Assembly: GCF_002113025.1 (NCBI RefSeq)
Contig: NZ_NEJH01000006.1
Location: forward strand, 224,585-288,584
Source of the DNA: Pseudomonas sp. B28(2017)
GTDB taxonomy: Bacteria > Pseudomonadota > Gammaproteobacteria > Pseudomonadales > Pseudomonadaceae
Direction of reading: 5' to 3'
DNA: 64,000 nucleotides
Numbering within the stretch: position 1 is the stretch's first letter; the number at the start of each line of letters is the position of its first letter. The notes under the pieces are model-generated. The model worked only from the letters and a program-made list of their open reading frames with translations. It was not told the DNA's origin and ran no database searches. This document shows, one piece after another, positions 17,531 to 25,541 of the stretch. Both the position numbers and the translations under genes were made by a program.

Positions 17531-17839
17531 ATGAAGATGTTGCGTGCCCCTTTGTTGATGATCGGTTTGCTGCTCTGTTCCCAAGGCTTCGCCGCCACAG
17601 CCCAACAGGAAAAGATGACCACCTGCAATGCCGACGCCACGGCCAAAAGCCTCAAGGGCGACGAGCGCAAAGCCTTCATGAGCACCTGCCTGAAGGCCGC
17701 GCCGGCGGCAAACGATGCCGGTAAAGTCTTGACCCCGCAGCAAGAAAAAATGAAGACCTGCAATGCCGACGCCGCTACCAAGGCCCTCAAGGGTGATGAG
17801 CGCAAGGCGTTCATGAGTGATTGCCTGAAGAAAAAATAA
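17531..17839 (+). CDS. psiF: PsiF-repeat periplasmic protein
   Basis: 102 residues: a signal peptide (MKMLRAPLLMIGLLLCSQGFA) and two copies of the PsiF repeat (QQEKMTTCNADATAKSLKGD and QQEKMKTCNADAATKALKGD), each with a conserved Cys pair (TCNADA...CLK). PsiF is a phosphate-starvation-inducible protein of unknown biochemical role. AGGAG at 17518-17522 is 8 bp before the ATG. No Pho box was identified with confidence. Confidence 0.9.
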   Translation: MKMLRAPLLMIGLLLCSQGFAATAQQEKMTTCNADATAKSLKGDERKAFMSTCLKAAPAANDAGKVLTPQQEKMKTCNADAATKALKGDERKAFMSDCLKKK

Positions 17840-18009
17840 TTCACTGGGATCAACTCATCGAGTGTGGGAGCGGGCTTGTATCGGCTGACTGGGGAATTTC
17901 AGAGTTTGCCCAGCCCCCCGACCAAGGTCGCCCCACACAATCCCTAGTGCTCGCACCGGATCGCTGGCAGACTGCCAATCCTTTTTATGCCGTTCGTTTT
18001 TGAGGCTGT

Positions 18010-19023
18010 ATGCCAACGTTTTCTCAGCGTCAAGTTTTGCTGGTCATCAGCTGGGTCATCATTTTTGGTGGGCTGCTGCTGGTCCTGCCGCTGCGGTTGC
18101 TGCCCAGCCTGCTCGCCGGGTTGCTGGTGTTCGAACTGGTCAACATGCTCACCCCGCAACTGCAACGACTGATTGAAGGTCGACGTGCGCGTTGGCTGGC
18201 AGTGGCGTTGCTGGGGACTCTGATTGTCAGCGTACTGTCGCTGATCTTTGCCGGCGCCATCAGTTTTCTGCTGCACGAAGCGGAAAACCCCGGTGCTTCC
18301 CTCGACAAATTCATGGGGGTGGTTGACCGCGCACGCGGGCAACTGCCGCCGTTCATCGACGCCTATCTGCCGGCCAGTGCCGCCGAGTTTCGCGTGGCGA
18401 TTGGCGAATGGGTCAGCAAGCACCTCAGCGATTTGCAACTGGTGGGCAAGGACGCAGCGCACATGTTCGTGACCTTGCTGATCGGCATGGTGCTGGGTGC
18501 GATCATTGCCTTGCAGCGTGTGCCGGACCTGACCAAACGCAAGCCGCTGGCTGCGGCGCTGTTCGATCGCCTGCACCTGCTGGTCCAGGCGTTTCGCAAC
18601 ATTGTGTTCGCCCAGATCAAGATTTCCCTGCTCAACACCTTCTTCACCGGGATTTTCCTGGCGGTGATCCTGCCGCTGTTCGGCATCAAGCTGCCGCTGA
18701 CCAAAACCCTGATCGTGCTGACGTTCCTGCTCGGCCTGCTGCCGGTGATCGGCAACCTGATGTCGAACACCCTGATCACCATCGTCGGTCTATCGCTGTC
18801 GATCTGGGTCGCCGTGGCGGCGCTGGGTTATCTGATTTTTATCCACAAGCTCGAATACTTCCTCAACGCGCGCATCGTCGGCGGGCAGATCAGTGCCAAG
18901 TCGTGGGAGTTGCTGCTGGCGATGCTGGTGTTCGAGGCCGCGTTCGGCCTGCCAGGGGTGGTGGCGGGGCCGATTTACTACGCGTATCTCAAGAGTGAGT
19001 TGAAACAGGTGGGGATGGTTTGA
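18010..19023 (+). CDS. AI-2E/PerM family permease
   Basis: 337-residue inner-membrane protein with the typical arrangement of paired N-terminal helices, a soluble segment (about residues 85-155), then a cluster of C-terminal helices including PLTKTLIVLTFLLGLLPVIGNLMSNTLI and the family motif GGQISAKSWELLLAMLVFEAAFGLPGVVAGPIYYAYLK. Some family members move autoinducer-2 or act as Na+/H+ antiporters; function here is not assignable. It is monocistronic, followed by a REP pair. Confidence 0.85.
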   Translation: MPTFSQRQVLLVISWVIIFGGLLLVLPLRLLPSLLAGLLVFELVNMLTPQLQRLIEGRRARWLAVALLGTLIVSVLSLIFAGAISFLLHEAENPGASLDKFMGVVDRARGQLPPFIDAYLPASAAEFRVAIGEWVSKHLSDLQLVGKDAAHMFVTLLIGMVLGAIIALQRVPDLTKRKPLAAALFDRLHLLVQAFRNIVFAQIKISLLNTFFTGIFLAVILPLFGIKLPLTKTLIVLTFLLGLLPVIGNLMSNTLITIVGLSLSIWVAVAALGYLIFIHKLEYFLNARIVGGQISAKSWELLLAMLVFEAAFGLPGVVAGPIYYAYLKSELKQVGMV

Positions 19024-19053
19024 TCAGGTAGACATCTGTTGCCTGACAGGGCC

Positions 19054-19128
19054 CCTTCGCGAGCAGGCTCGCTCCCACAATAGTCCTGTATTCGCAGGTC
19101 AATGTGGGAGCGAGCCTGCTCGCGAAGG
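19054..19128. repeat. REP pair (REPIN)
   Basis: CCTTCGCGAGCAGGCTCGCT-type REP (19054-19079) and its inverted copy (19103-19128), in the gap between two convergent genes. Confidence 0.85.
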
Positions 19129-19146
19129 GCACCCCCGGGGCTTGGA

Positions 19147-20421
19147 TCAGTCCATCGAGCCGTAACGCTTTGCAGCCTCGATCGCCAGACCGCTACCGAT
19201 ACTGCCAAAGATATTCCCTTCCACATGCCGCGCCTTCGGCAGCATCGCCGAAACGCTGTTGCGCAGCGCCGGGATACCACTCGAACCACCGGTGAAGAAC
19301 ACCGTATCGACCTGGTCGACCCGTACGTCGGCGTTTGCCAACAGTTGGGTGACGCTGTTGCGCACCCGCTCCAGCAGGCTGTCAATGGCCGACTCGAACA
19401 GTGCACGGCTCAAGTCCACGCTCAGGCCTGCTTCAATGCGGTCCAGCGGCACGTGGCGGCTGTCGGCGTGGGTCAGCTGGATCTTGGTTTCTTCCACTTC
19501 CATTGCCAGCCAGTGCCCGGCGCGCTGCTCGATCAGCTTGAACAGGCGATCGATGCCGCCGGTGTCCTCTATGTCATAGCGCATGCTGCCCAGGGCCAAC
19601 TGGGATTTCTGCGAGTACACCGAGTTGATGGTGTGCCAGGTCGCCAGGTTCATGTGGTGGCTGGTGGGCATGTAGGCGCCGCTCTTCATCCGGCTGCCGT
19701 AGCCGAACAGGGGCATCAGGCCGGCCAGCGAAAGTTGCTTGTCGAAGTCGGTTCCGCCGATGTGCACGCCGCCGGTGGCGAGGATGTCGTCCTGTCGGTT
19801 ATCCACGGCGCGACGCTCCGGCGACAGACGCACCAGGGAGAAGTCGGACGTACCACCGCCGATGTCGACGATCAGCACCAGCTCTTCTTTCTCGATGGTC
19901 GACTCGTAGTCGAATGCCGCGGCAATCGGCTCGAACTGGAACGAGACTTCCTTGAAACCGATCTTGCGCGCCACTTCGACCAGGGTGTCTTCGGCTTCCT
20001 TGTCGGCCATCGGGTCGTCATCGACAAAAAACACCGGCCGACCCAACACCACTGCTTCGAACTCGCGACCGGCGGCCGCTTCGGCACGGCTCTTGAGCTG
20101 GCCGATGAACAGTCCGAGCAGGTCCTTGAACGGCATCGCCGTACCCAGGACGCTGGTGTCGTGCTTGATCAGCTTGGAACCCAACAGACTCTTGAGCGAG
20201 CGCATCAGGCGGCCTTCGTAGCCTTCCAGGTACTCGTGCAGCGCCAGCCGGCCGTACACCGGGCGGCGTTCTTCGATATTGAAAAAGACCACTGACGGCA
20301 GGGTGATCTTGTCGTCCTCCAGCGCGATCAGCGTTTCCATGCCGGGGCGCAGCCAACCGACGGTGGAGTTGGACGTGCCAAAGTCGATACCTACGGCACG
20401 GGCTGGAGATGCGTTGTTCAT
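19147..20421 (-). CDS. yegD: Hsp70-like protein YegD
   Basis: 424 residues, an actin-fold ATPase resembling the nucleotide-binding domain of DnaK without its substrate-binding domain. Phosphate and adenosine motifs are visible: GIDFGTSNSTVG (residues 11-22), IVDIGGGTSDFSLVRL, and VFFTGGSSGIPALRNSV. It is a putative chaperone of unknown client. Its divergent neighbour is cbpA, a DnaJ homologue, so a shared stress role is plausible but unproven. Confidence 0.9.
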   Translation of the reverse strand: MNNASPARAVGIDFGTSNSTVGWLRPGMETLIALEDDKITLPSVVFFNIEERRPVYGRLALHEYLEGYEGRLMRSLKSLLGSKLIKHDTSVLGTAMPFKDLLGLFIGQLKSRAEAAAGREFEAVVLGRPVFFVDDDPMADKEAEDTLVEVARKIGFKEVSFQFEPIAAAFDYESTIEKEELVLIVDIGGGTSDFSLVRLSPERRAVDNRQDDILATGGVHIGGTDFDKQLSLAGLMPLFGYGSRMKSGAYMPTSHHMNLATWHTINSVYSQKSQLALGSMRYDIEDTGGIDRLFKLIEQRAGHWLAMEVEETKIQLTHADSRHVPLDRIEAGLSVDLSRALFESAIDSLLERVRNSVTQLLANADVRVDQVDTVFFTGGSSGIPALRNSVSAMLPKARHVEGNIFGSIGSGLAIEAAKRYGSMD

Positions 20422-20516
20422 GTCTTTCAGGTTCCGGTTAAAAAACGGCCGCGCAGTGTATGTCAGGGCGCGCCAGATTCGAAGGCCGGTTATCTGCTAA
20501 TTCTTCGCAAACAATG

Positions 20517-20547
20517 CCTTGAAAGATGGGGCATCCCCCCCAAACTA
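20517..20547 (+). promoter_or_regulatory. Possible heat-shock (sigma-32) promoter upstream of cbpA
   Basis: CCTTGAA (20517-20523), a 14-bp spacer, then CCCCAAACTA (20538-20547), compared with the consensus CCTTGAA-N13-15-CCCCATNTA. It points toward cbpA, 170 bp downstream. The run of C residues makes chance resemblance possible. Confidence 0.35.
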
Positions 20548-20719
20548 CCCTGCATCAACCGGACAGCCACGGGAGTGCTCGCAAGAAGCCCCGCCTGCTG
20601 CCGATAAACTTCTGCTGCGCCACCCGGTCACAAACTCGAGATCGGTCAGACCAATGGCTGCAAACAAGCGCATGCTGTGGCCCGTGGCGCGATTTTGATA
20701 ACGGATGGTGATTCCCGCG

Positions 20720-21661
20720 ATGGACTTCAAAGACTATTACAAGATTCTCGGTGTGGAGCCGACCGCAGACGATAAGGCGATCAAGGCCGCCTATCGCAAG
20801 CTGGCGCGCAAATACCACCCCGACGTCAGCAAGGAAAAGGATGCCGAGGCCAAGTTCAAGGACGCTTCGGAAGCCTATGAAGCACTGAAAAGCGCCGACA
20901 AACGCGCCGAATACGATGATTTGCGCCGCTACGGCCAGCACGGCCAGCCGTTCCAGGGGCCACCGGGCTGGCAGAGCCGTGGCGGTTTCGGTGGTGGCCA
21001 GGACACGGGCGACTTCTCGGACTTTTTCAGTTCGATATTCGGCAACCGTGGGCCAGGCTTTGGTGGTGGACAGTCACGTCGCAGCACCGGACGTCGAGGG
21101 CAGGACGTGGAAATGGAGCTTGGGGTTTTTCTCGAAGAAACGCTGTCGACCGAGTCGAAGAAGGTCACCTTCCAGGTACCGCAGTACAACGCGGCCGGCC
21201 AGCATGTGAGCAACACCAGCAAAAGCCTGAACGTGAAGATCCCCGCCGGTGTGAGTGACGGCGAACGTATTCGCCTCAAGGGGCAGGGCGCGCCGGGTGT
21301 GGGTGGCGGGGCCAATGGCGACCTGTACCTGACGATCCGTTTTGCGCCGCACCCGAAATTCGACGTCGAAGGCGAGAACCTGATCATCACCTTGCCACTG
21401 GCGCCGTGGGAGCTGGCGCTGGGCACCGAAGTCGCCGTGCCGACCCTGACCGGCAAGATCAACCTCAAGGTGCCGGCCGGCAGCCAGAACGGCCAGCGCA
21501 TGCGCGCCAAGGGCCATGGCCTGATGAACAAGGCCGGTGAGCGCGGTTTCCTGTTCGTGCAACTGAAGGTCGTGATGCCGAAGAAGTCCGACGATGACAT
21601 CAAGGCCCTGTGGCGGGAGCTGGCGAAAAAAGCAGCGTTCGACCCGCGAGAGCATTTTTGA
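20720..21661 (+). CDS. cbpA: Curved DNA-binding protein / DnaJ-class co-chaperone CbpA
   Basis: 313 residues. The J domain occupies residues 1-66 (DYYKILGVEPTADDKAIKAAYRKLARKYHPDVSKE, with the HPD motif), then a Gly/Phe-rich linker and the two C-terminal substrate-binding beta domains; the DnaJ zinc finger is absent, as in CbpA. CbpA stimulates DnaK and binds curved DNA. In most pseudomonads it is followed by cbpM, whose product inhibits it; here only a fragment of cbpM remains. The start at 20720 gives the family N terminus MDFKDYY. Confidence 0.95.
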   Translation: MDFKDYYKILGVEPTADDKAIKAAYRKLARKYHPDVSKEKDAEAKFKDASEAYEALKSADKRAEYDDLRRYGQHGQPFQGPPGWQSRGGFGGGQDTGDFSDFFSSIFGNRGPGFGGGQSRRSTGRRGQDVEMELGVFLEETLSTESKKVTFQVPQYNAAGQHVSNTSKSLNVKIPAGVSDGERIRLKGQGAPGVGGGANGDLYLTIRFAPHPKFDVEGENLIITLPLAPWELALGTEVAVPTLTGKINLKVPAGSQNGQRMRAKGHGLMNKAGERGFLFVQLKVVMPKKSDDDIKALWRELAKKAAFDPREHF

Positions 21662-21777
21662 TCCATTGGAACCAAGGGAAGGCGTCACCTCGGCGCTGGA
21701 CCTGCTCGAAGAAGTGCGGCTTTGCGGCCGAGAACGAAATTCTCAAGCAGCGGCTGGGGCGGTTGGTGGTGGAATGA
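21662..21777 (+). pseudogene. cbpM: Remnant of cbpM (CbpA modulator), 3' end only
   Basis: Directly after the cbpA stop, frame 1 reads EGVTSALDLLEEVRL (to about 21722); after a +1 shift the sequence continues as AENEILKQRLGRLVVE and stops at 21777. Together these match the C-terminal third of CbpM-type MerR-like modulators (ALDLLEEV-RLRAEN-LKQRLGR). The N-terminal two thirds, including the MerR-like helix region, are absent, and one base is inserted near 21722-21727. Not expected to be functional. Confidence 0.75.
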
Positions 21778-21801
21778 TGTTTTCAGGTCATCTGGCATGG
21801 C

Positions 21802-21828
21802 CCTTTCGCGAGCAGGCTCGCTCCCACT
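21802..21828. repeat. Single REP element
   Basis: CTTTCGCGAGCAGGCTCGCT followed by CCCACT, 24 bp after the cbpM remnant. Confidence 0.75.
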
Positions 21829-21875
21829 GTTGATCATATTTCACCCGCGTGACGATGCGCGCTGGCTCAACCGAG

Positions 21876-21912
21876 ACCCGAATGTCGCACGGAGCGGCAT
21901 TCGGGTTTTTTT
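21876..21912 (+). terminator. Intrinsic terminator downstream of cbpA
   Basis: Perfect 9-bp arms (ACCCGAATG, 21876-21884, and 21898-21906) followed by seven T residues to 21912. It reads on the plus strand and stops cbpA transcripts before the convergent ureC. Confidence 0.9.
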
Positions 21913-21918
21913 ACCGAG

Positions 21919-23619
21919 TCAGAACAGGAAGTAGCGTTGCGCCATTGGTAGCGTTTGCGCCGGTTCGCACCACAGCAACACGCCATCGGCCTTGACCTGG
22001 TAGGTCTGCGGATCAACATCGATGTTCGGCAGGTAGTCGTTGTGGATCAGGTCGGTTTTCTGCACGTCGCGGCAACCTTTGGCCACAGCGATTTTCTTCT
22101 TCAAACCCAGTGCCTCAGGCAAGCCTGCATCCAGCGCCGCCTGGCTGATGAAGGTCAGGCTGGTGGCGTGCAGCGAACCACCGAAGCTGGCGAACATCGG
22201 GCGGTAATGCACCGGTTGTGGTGTCGGGATCGAGGCATTGGCGTCGCCCATCAGGCTGGCCGCGATGGCACCGCCCTTGAGTATCAGCGTCGGTTTCACG
22301 CCGAAAAACGCCGGGCGCCAGAGCACCAGGTCGGCCCATTTTCCCACTTCGACCGAACCCACTTCGTGGCTGATACCGTGGGTGATCGCCGGGTTGATGG
22401 TGTACTTGGCGATGTAGCGTTTGGCGCGGAAGTTGTCGTTGCCTTCACCATCGCCGGGTAGCGGCCCGCGCTGTTTTTTCATCTTGTCGGCGGTCTGCCA
22501 GGTGCGCGTGATGACTTCGCCGACGCGGCCCATGGCCTGGCTGTCGGAACTGATCATCGAGAAGGCGCCGAGGTCGTGGAGGATATCTTCGGCGGCAATC
22601 GTCTCGCGGCGAATGCGGCTTTCGGCGAAGGCCACATCTTCGGCAATGCTCGGGTCGAGGTGATGGCAGACCATCAGCATGTCGAGGTGCTCATCAATGG
22701 TGTTGCGGGTGAACGGCCGGGTCGGGTTGGTGGAACTCGGCAGCACATTGGCAAGCCCGCAGGCCTTGATGATGTCTGGCGCGTGACCGCCACCGGCACC
22801 TTCGGTGTGATAGGTGTGAATGGTGCGGCCCTTGAAGGCGGCAATGGTGGCCTCGACGAAACCGGATTCGTTGAGGGTATCGGTGTGGATCGCCACCTGC
22901 ACGTCGAACCGGTCGGCCACGCTCAGGCAGTTGTCGATACTCGCAGGCGTGGTGCCCCAGTCCTCATGCAACTTGAGGCCGATGGCGCCGGCCTTGACCT
23001 GTTCGATCAACGGCTCCGGCAGGCTGGCATTGCCCTTGCCGGTAAGGCCGATGTTCATCGGGAACGCATCGGCGGCCTGGAGCATGCGCGCCAAGTGCCA
23101 CGGCCCGGAAGTGCAGGTGGTCGCATTGGTGCCGGTGGCCGGTCCGGTGCCGCCACCGATCATGGTGGTGACGCCGCTCATCAATGCCTCTTCGATCTGT
23201 TGCGGGCAGATGAAGTGGATGTGGGTGTCGATGCCACCGGCGGTGAGGATCATGCCTTCGCCAGCGATGACTTCGGTGCTGGCGCCAATGGCGATGTTGA
23301 CGTTGGGCTGGATGTCCGGGTTGCCGGCCTTGCCGATCGCCGCGATGCGCCCGTCCTTGAGACCGACGTCGGCCTTGACGATGCCCCAGTGATCGATGAT
23401 CAGCGCGTTGGTGATCAGTGTGTCGACCACCTCGGCGGCCAGCAACTGGCTCTGACCCTGGCCGTCACGGATGACTTTACCGCCACCGAATTTCACTTCT
23501 TCGCCGTAGGTGGTGAAGTCCTTTTCCACTTCGATCCACAACCCGGTATCGGCCAGGCGCACCTTGTCACCGACGGTGGGACCGAACATGTCGGCGTAGG
23601 CTTGACGGGAAATCTTCAT
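21919..23619 (-). CDS. ureC: Urease alpha subunit UreC
   Basis: Catalytic subunit of urease (urea to ammonia and carbamate), 566 residues, full length. Active-site features are present: the nickel-ligand HIHF (about residues 134-137), the carbamylated lysine in AIGLKLHEDWG (about 217), VAIHTDTLNESGF and HTYHTEGAGGGHAPD (His near 246 and 272), the mobile-flap MVCHHLDP with Cys-His, and the Asp of MISSDSQAMGRVGE (about 360). It is the last gene of ureD-A-GNAT-GNAT-B-C, separated from ureB by 139 bp that hold a REP pair. Confidence 0.98.
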   Translation of the reverse strand: MKISRQAYADMFGPTVGDKVRLADTGLWIEVEKDFTTYGEEVKFGGGKVIRDGQGQSQLLAAEVVDTLITNALIIDHWGIVKADVGLKDGRIAAIGKAGNPDIQPNVNIAIGASTEVIAGEGMILTAGGIDTHIHFICPQQIEEALMSGVTTMIGGGTGPATGTNATTCTSGPWHLARMLQAADAFPMNIGLTGKGNASLPEPLIEQVKAGAIGLKLHEDWGTTPASIDNCLSVADRFDVQVAIHTDTLNESGFVEATIAAFKGRTIHTYHTEGAGGGHAPDIIKACGLANVLPSSTNPTRPFTRNTIDEHLDMLMVCHHLDPSIAEDVAFAESRIRRETIAAEDILHDLGAFSMISSDSQAMGRVGEVITRTWQTADKMKKQRGPLPGDGEGNDNFRAKRYIAKYTINPAITHGISHEVGSVEVGKWADLVLWRPAFFGVKPTLILKGGAIAASLMGDANASIPTPQPVHYRPMFASFGGSLHATSLTFISQAALDAGLPEALGLKKKIAVAKGCRDVQKTDLIHNDYLPNIDVDPQTYQVKADGVLLWCEPAQTLPMAQRYFLF

Positions 23620-23670
23620 TCGTTCGCCTTGAGATTCAATTGAATTTGAAATCGTTCGCTGCGCTCACTA

Positions 23671-23733
23671 TCGCGAGCAGGCTCGCTCCCACAGTTGACT
23701 GCCTTCCCCTGTGGGAGCGAGCCTGCTCGCGAA
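23671..23733. repeat. REP pair between ureB and ureC
   Basis: Inverted REPs at 23671-23694 and 23709-23732 lie inside the urease operon, where they could form an mRNA hairpin that separates ureC from the upstream message. Confidence 0.85.
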
Positions 23734-23758
23734 GGCGCCAGTGTGGACACCGAATTAT

Positions 23759-24064
23759 TTACAGGTCACCCATAATCCGCCCGGCAAACCCGAACACCCG
23801 ACGATGCCCGGCAAGGTCCACCAACTCGACTTCGCGGCTCTGTCCCGGTTCGAAACGTACCGCCGTGCCGGCCGGGATGTTCAGGCGCATGCCGCGACTG
23901 GCGGTGCGGTCGAAAGTCAGGGCGTCGTTGGTTTCGAAAAAGTGGTAATGCGAGCCAACCTGGATCGGCCGGTCACCGCTATTGGCCACCTTCAGGCTGA
24001 GGGTACGCCGGCCGGCGTTGAGCTCGATCTCGCCGGGCTGAATCTGGTATTCACCGGGAATCAT
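23759..24064 (-). CDS. ureB: Urease beta subunit UreB
   Basis: 101 residues, normal for separate UreB. It starts at MIPGEYQIQPGEIELNAGR and contains VGSHYHFFETN and the C-terminal VFGFAGRIMGDL. The ATG overlaps the stop codon of the upstream acetyltransferase by 1 bp (ATGA), so the two are coupled. UreB joins UreA and UreC in the (ABC)3 enzyme. Confidence 0.97.
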   Translation of the reverse strand: MIPGEYQIQPGEIELNAGRRTLSLKVANSGDRPIQVGSHYHFFETNDALTFDRTASRGMRLNIPAGTAVRFEPGQSREVELVDLAGHRRVFGFAGRIMGDL

Positions 24065-24597
24065 CAATGGGCTCCTTGGAGAATCTTGTAGTAGAGGGCG
24101 GTCGGCTTGTAGCGACCGCTCGGGTCGCACGCGTAATCGGGAATCTCACCGGCACGGGTATAGCCCAGCGACTGGTAGAAGTCTTCGGCGGGCGAGCCGG
24201 CCTCAGTGTCGAGGTAAAGCAAGCCGCGCTTGTGCTGCAGGGCGGCCGCCTCCAGAGCGCTCATCAATTGCTGGCCCAGTCCGCGGCGCCGCGCATGTTC
24301 GCGTACCAGCAACTTCTGCACTTCGGCACGGTTCAGGCCATTGGCTTTCTGGCACAGACTCAGCTGTACGCTGGCCTGCACCTGCTCGTCCTTGACCACC
24401 ACCCACAGCAGCACACTGCCCTTGTTCAGGTTGTCCTGGACCTCATCGAACCAGGCGTGGGCCTGGGTCGCATCAAGGTCAGCCATGAAACCTACACTGG
24501 CGCCATGGCCGACGGCATCGAGCAGCAGGTCGATCAGGCCCTGGCGATAATGCGCAAAGCTTTCAACGTTGACGCGTCGCAGTTGGGCGGCGTTCAT
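24064..24597 (-). CDS. GNAT-family N-acetyltransferase in the urease operon
   Basis: 177 residues with a GNAT fold. The acetyl-CoA loop is visible as VREHARRRGLGQQLMSALEAAAL (R/QxxGxG/A type) and the C-terminal LLYLDTEAGSPAEDFYQSLGYTRAGEIPDYA is characteristic of the branch. The substrate is unknown. It is embedded between ureA and ureB (1-bp overlap with ureB, 6 bp after the other GNAT), so it is co-expressed with urease structural genes. Confidence 0.85.
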   Translation of the reverse strand: MNAAQLRRVNVESFAHYRQGLIDLLLDAVGHGASVGFMADLDATQAHAWFDEVQDNLNKGSVLLWVVVKDEQVQASVQLSLCQKANGLNRAEVQKLLVREHARRRGLGQQLMSALEAAALQHKRGLLYLDTEAGSPAEDFYQSLGYTRAGEIPDYACDPSGRYKPTALYYKILQGAH

Positions 24598-24603
24598 CGG
24601 GCA

Positions 24604-25137
24604 TTACTCCTGGTCGATGCCTGGCGGCTGTGCGCCGGGGTTGAGGGTCAGTTGCATGAAAGTCAGGTCCAGCCAGCGGCCGAACTTGGTGCCGACCTGA
24701 GGCATTTGCCCGGTGGTGATAAAGCCGCTGCGCTCATGCAAGCGAATGGAGGCCGCGTTACCGCTTTCGATGGCCGCGACCATCACGTGCTTGCCGCAGC
24801 CTTTGGCGCGTTCGATCAGCGCTTCCATCAATTGCGGGCCGAGGCCGTTACCGCGCTGGTCGCTGCGCACGTAGACCGAGTGCTCGACGGTATGGCGGAA
24901 ACCGTCGAATGGCCGCCAGTCACCGAACGAGGCATACCCGAGCACGGTGTTGTCGGCATCGACAATCACCAGAACCGGATAAGCCTGGGATTGCCGGGCG
25001 CTGAACCAGGCCTGGCGGTTGCCGAGGTCGACCGCCTGCTCGTTCCAGATCGCCGTGGTGTTGAGCACCGCGTCGTTGTAGATGTCGCGGATCGCCGGCA
25101 GATCGGCATGCACCGCATCGCGGATGTGGTAAGTCAT
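24604..25137 (-). CDS. GNAT-family acetyltransferase, phosphinothricin/methionine sulfoximine type
   Basis: 177 residues. The sequence (IRDAVHADLPAIRDIYNDAVLNTTAIWNE, EHSVYVRSDQRGNGLGPQLMEALIERA, GNAASIRLHERSGF, KFGRWLDLTFMQ) matches the PAT/methionine-sulfoximine N-acetyltransferase group; the P. aeruginosa gene PA4866, in the same position between ureA and ureB, belongs to this group. It detoxifies glutamine-synthetase inhibitors by N-acetylation, which fits a nitrogen-assimilation operon. It starts 9 bp after ureA. Confidence 0.9.
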   Translation of the reverse strand: MTYHIRDAVHADLPAIRDIYNDAVLNTTAIWNEQAVDLGNRQAWFSARQSQAYPVLVIVDADNTVLGYASFGDWRPFDGFRHTVEHSVYVRSDQRGNGLGPQLMEALIERAKGCGKHVMVAAIESGNAASIRLHERSGFITTGQMPQVGTKFGRWLDLTFMQLTLNPGAQPPGIDQE

Positions 25138-25146
25138 GGCGCGGCC

Positions 25147-25449
25147 TCAGGCAATGGGTTGGTGGACGGTGACCAGTTTGGTGCCGTCGGGGAAAGTGGC
25201 CTCGACCTGGATTTCCGGGATCATTTCCGGGATGCCTTCCATCACTTGTTCGCGGGTCAACAGGGTGGTGCCCAAGTGCATCAGCTCGGCCACGGTCTGG
25301 CCGTCACGGGCGCCTTCAAGCAGCGCGGCGCTAATGTAGGCCATGGCCTCCGGGTAATTGAGCTTCACACCGCGAGCCAAGCGCCGCTCGGCCACCAGGC
25401 CGGCGGTGAAGATCAGCAGCTTGTCTTTTTCGCGTGGGGTCAGGTCCAT
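25147..25449 (-). CDS. ureA: Urease gamma subunit UreA
   Basis: 100 residues, the usual length. MDLTPREKDKLLIFTAGLVA, LNYPEAMAYISAALLEGARDG, and the C-terminal EIQVEATFPDGTKLVTVHQP are diagnostic. A start three codons earlier (25458) is possible; both have weak ribosome sites, and 25449 matches the family start. It follows ureD after a 92-bp gap containing a REP element. Confidence 0.96.
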   Translation of the reverse strand: MDLTPREKDKLLIFTAGLVAERRLARGVKLNYPEAMAYISAALLEGARDGQTVAELMHLGTTLLTREQVMEGIPEMIPEIQVEATFPDGTKLVTVHQPIA

Positions 25450-25505
25450 CGTAGACATCCATCCGGGCAGATAAAAAAGAGTTGGGTCTGCTTATGCAGA
25501 TCCTC

Positions 25506-25529
25506 TGTGGGAGCAGGCTCGTTCCCACA
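25506..25529. repeat. Single REP element between ureD and ureA
   Basis: TGTGGGAGCAGGCTCGTTCC followed by CACA, an imperfect palindrome of the local REP type. Confidence 0.75.
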
Positions 25530-25541
25530 GAAAAGCATTAT

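Noticed and set aside
22576..23643. Long open frame antisense to ureC
   Set aside because: Wholly inside a clearly functional urease gene; composition is that of a complementary-strand artefact.
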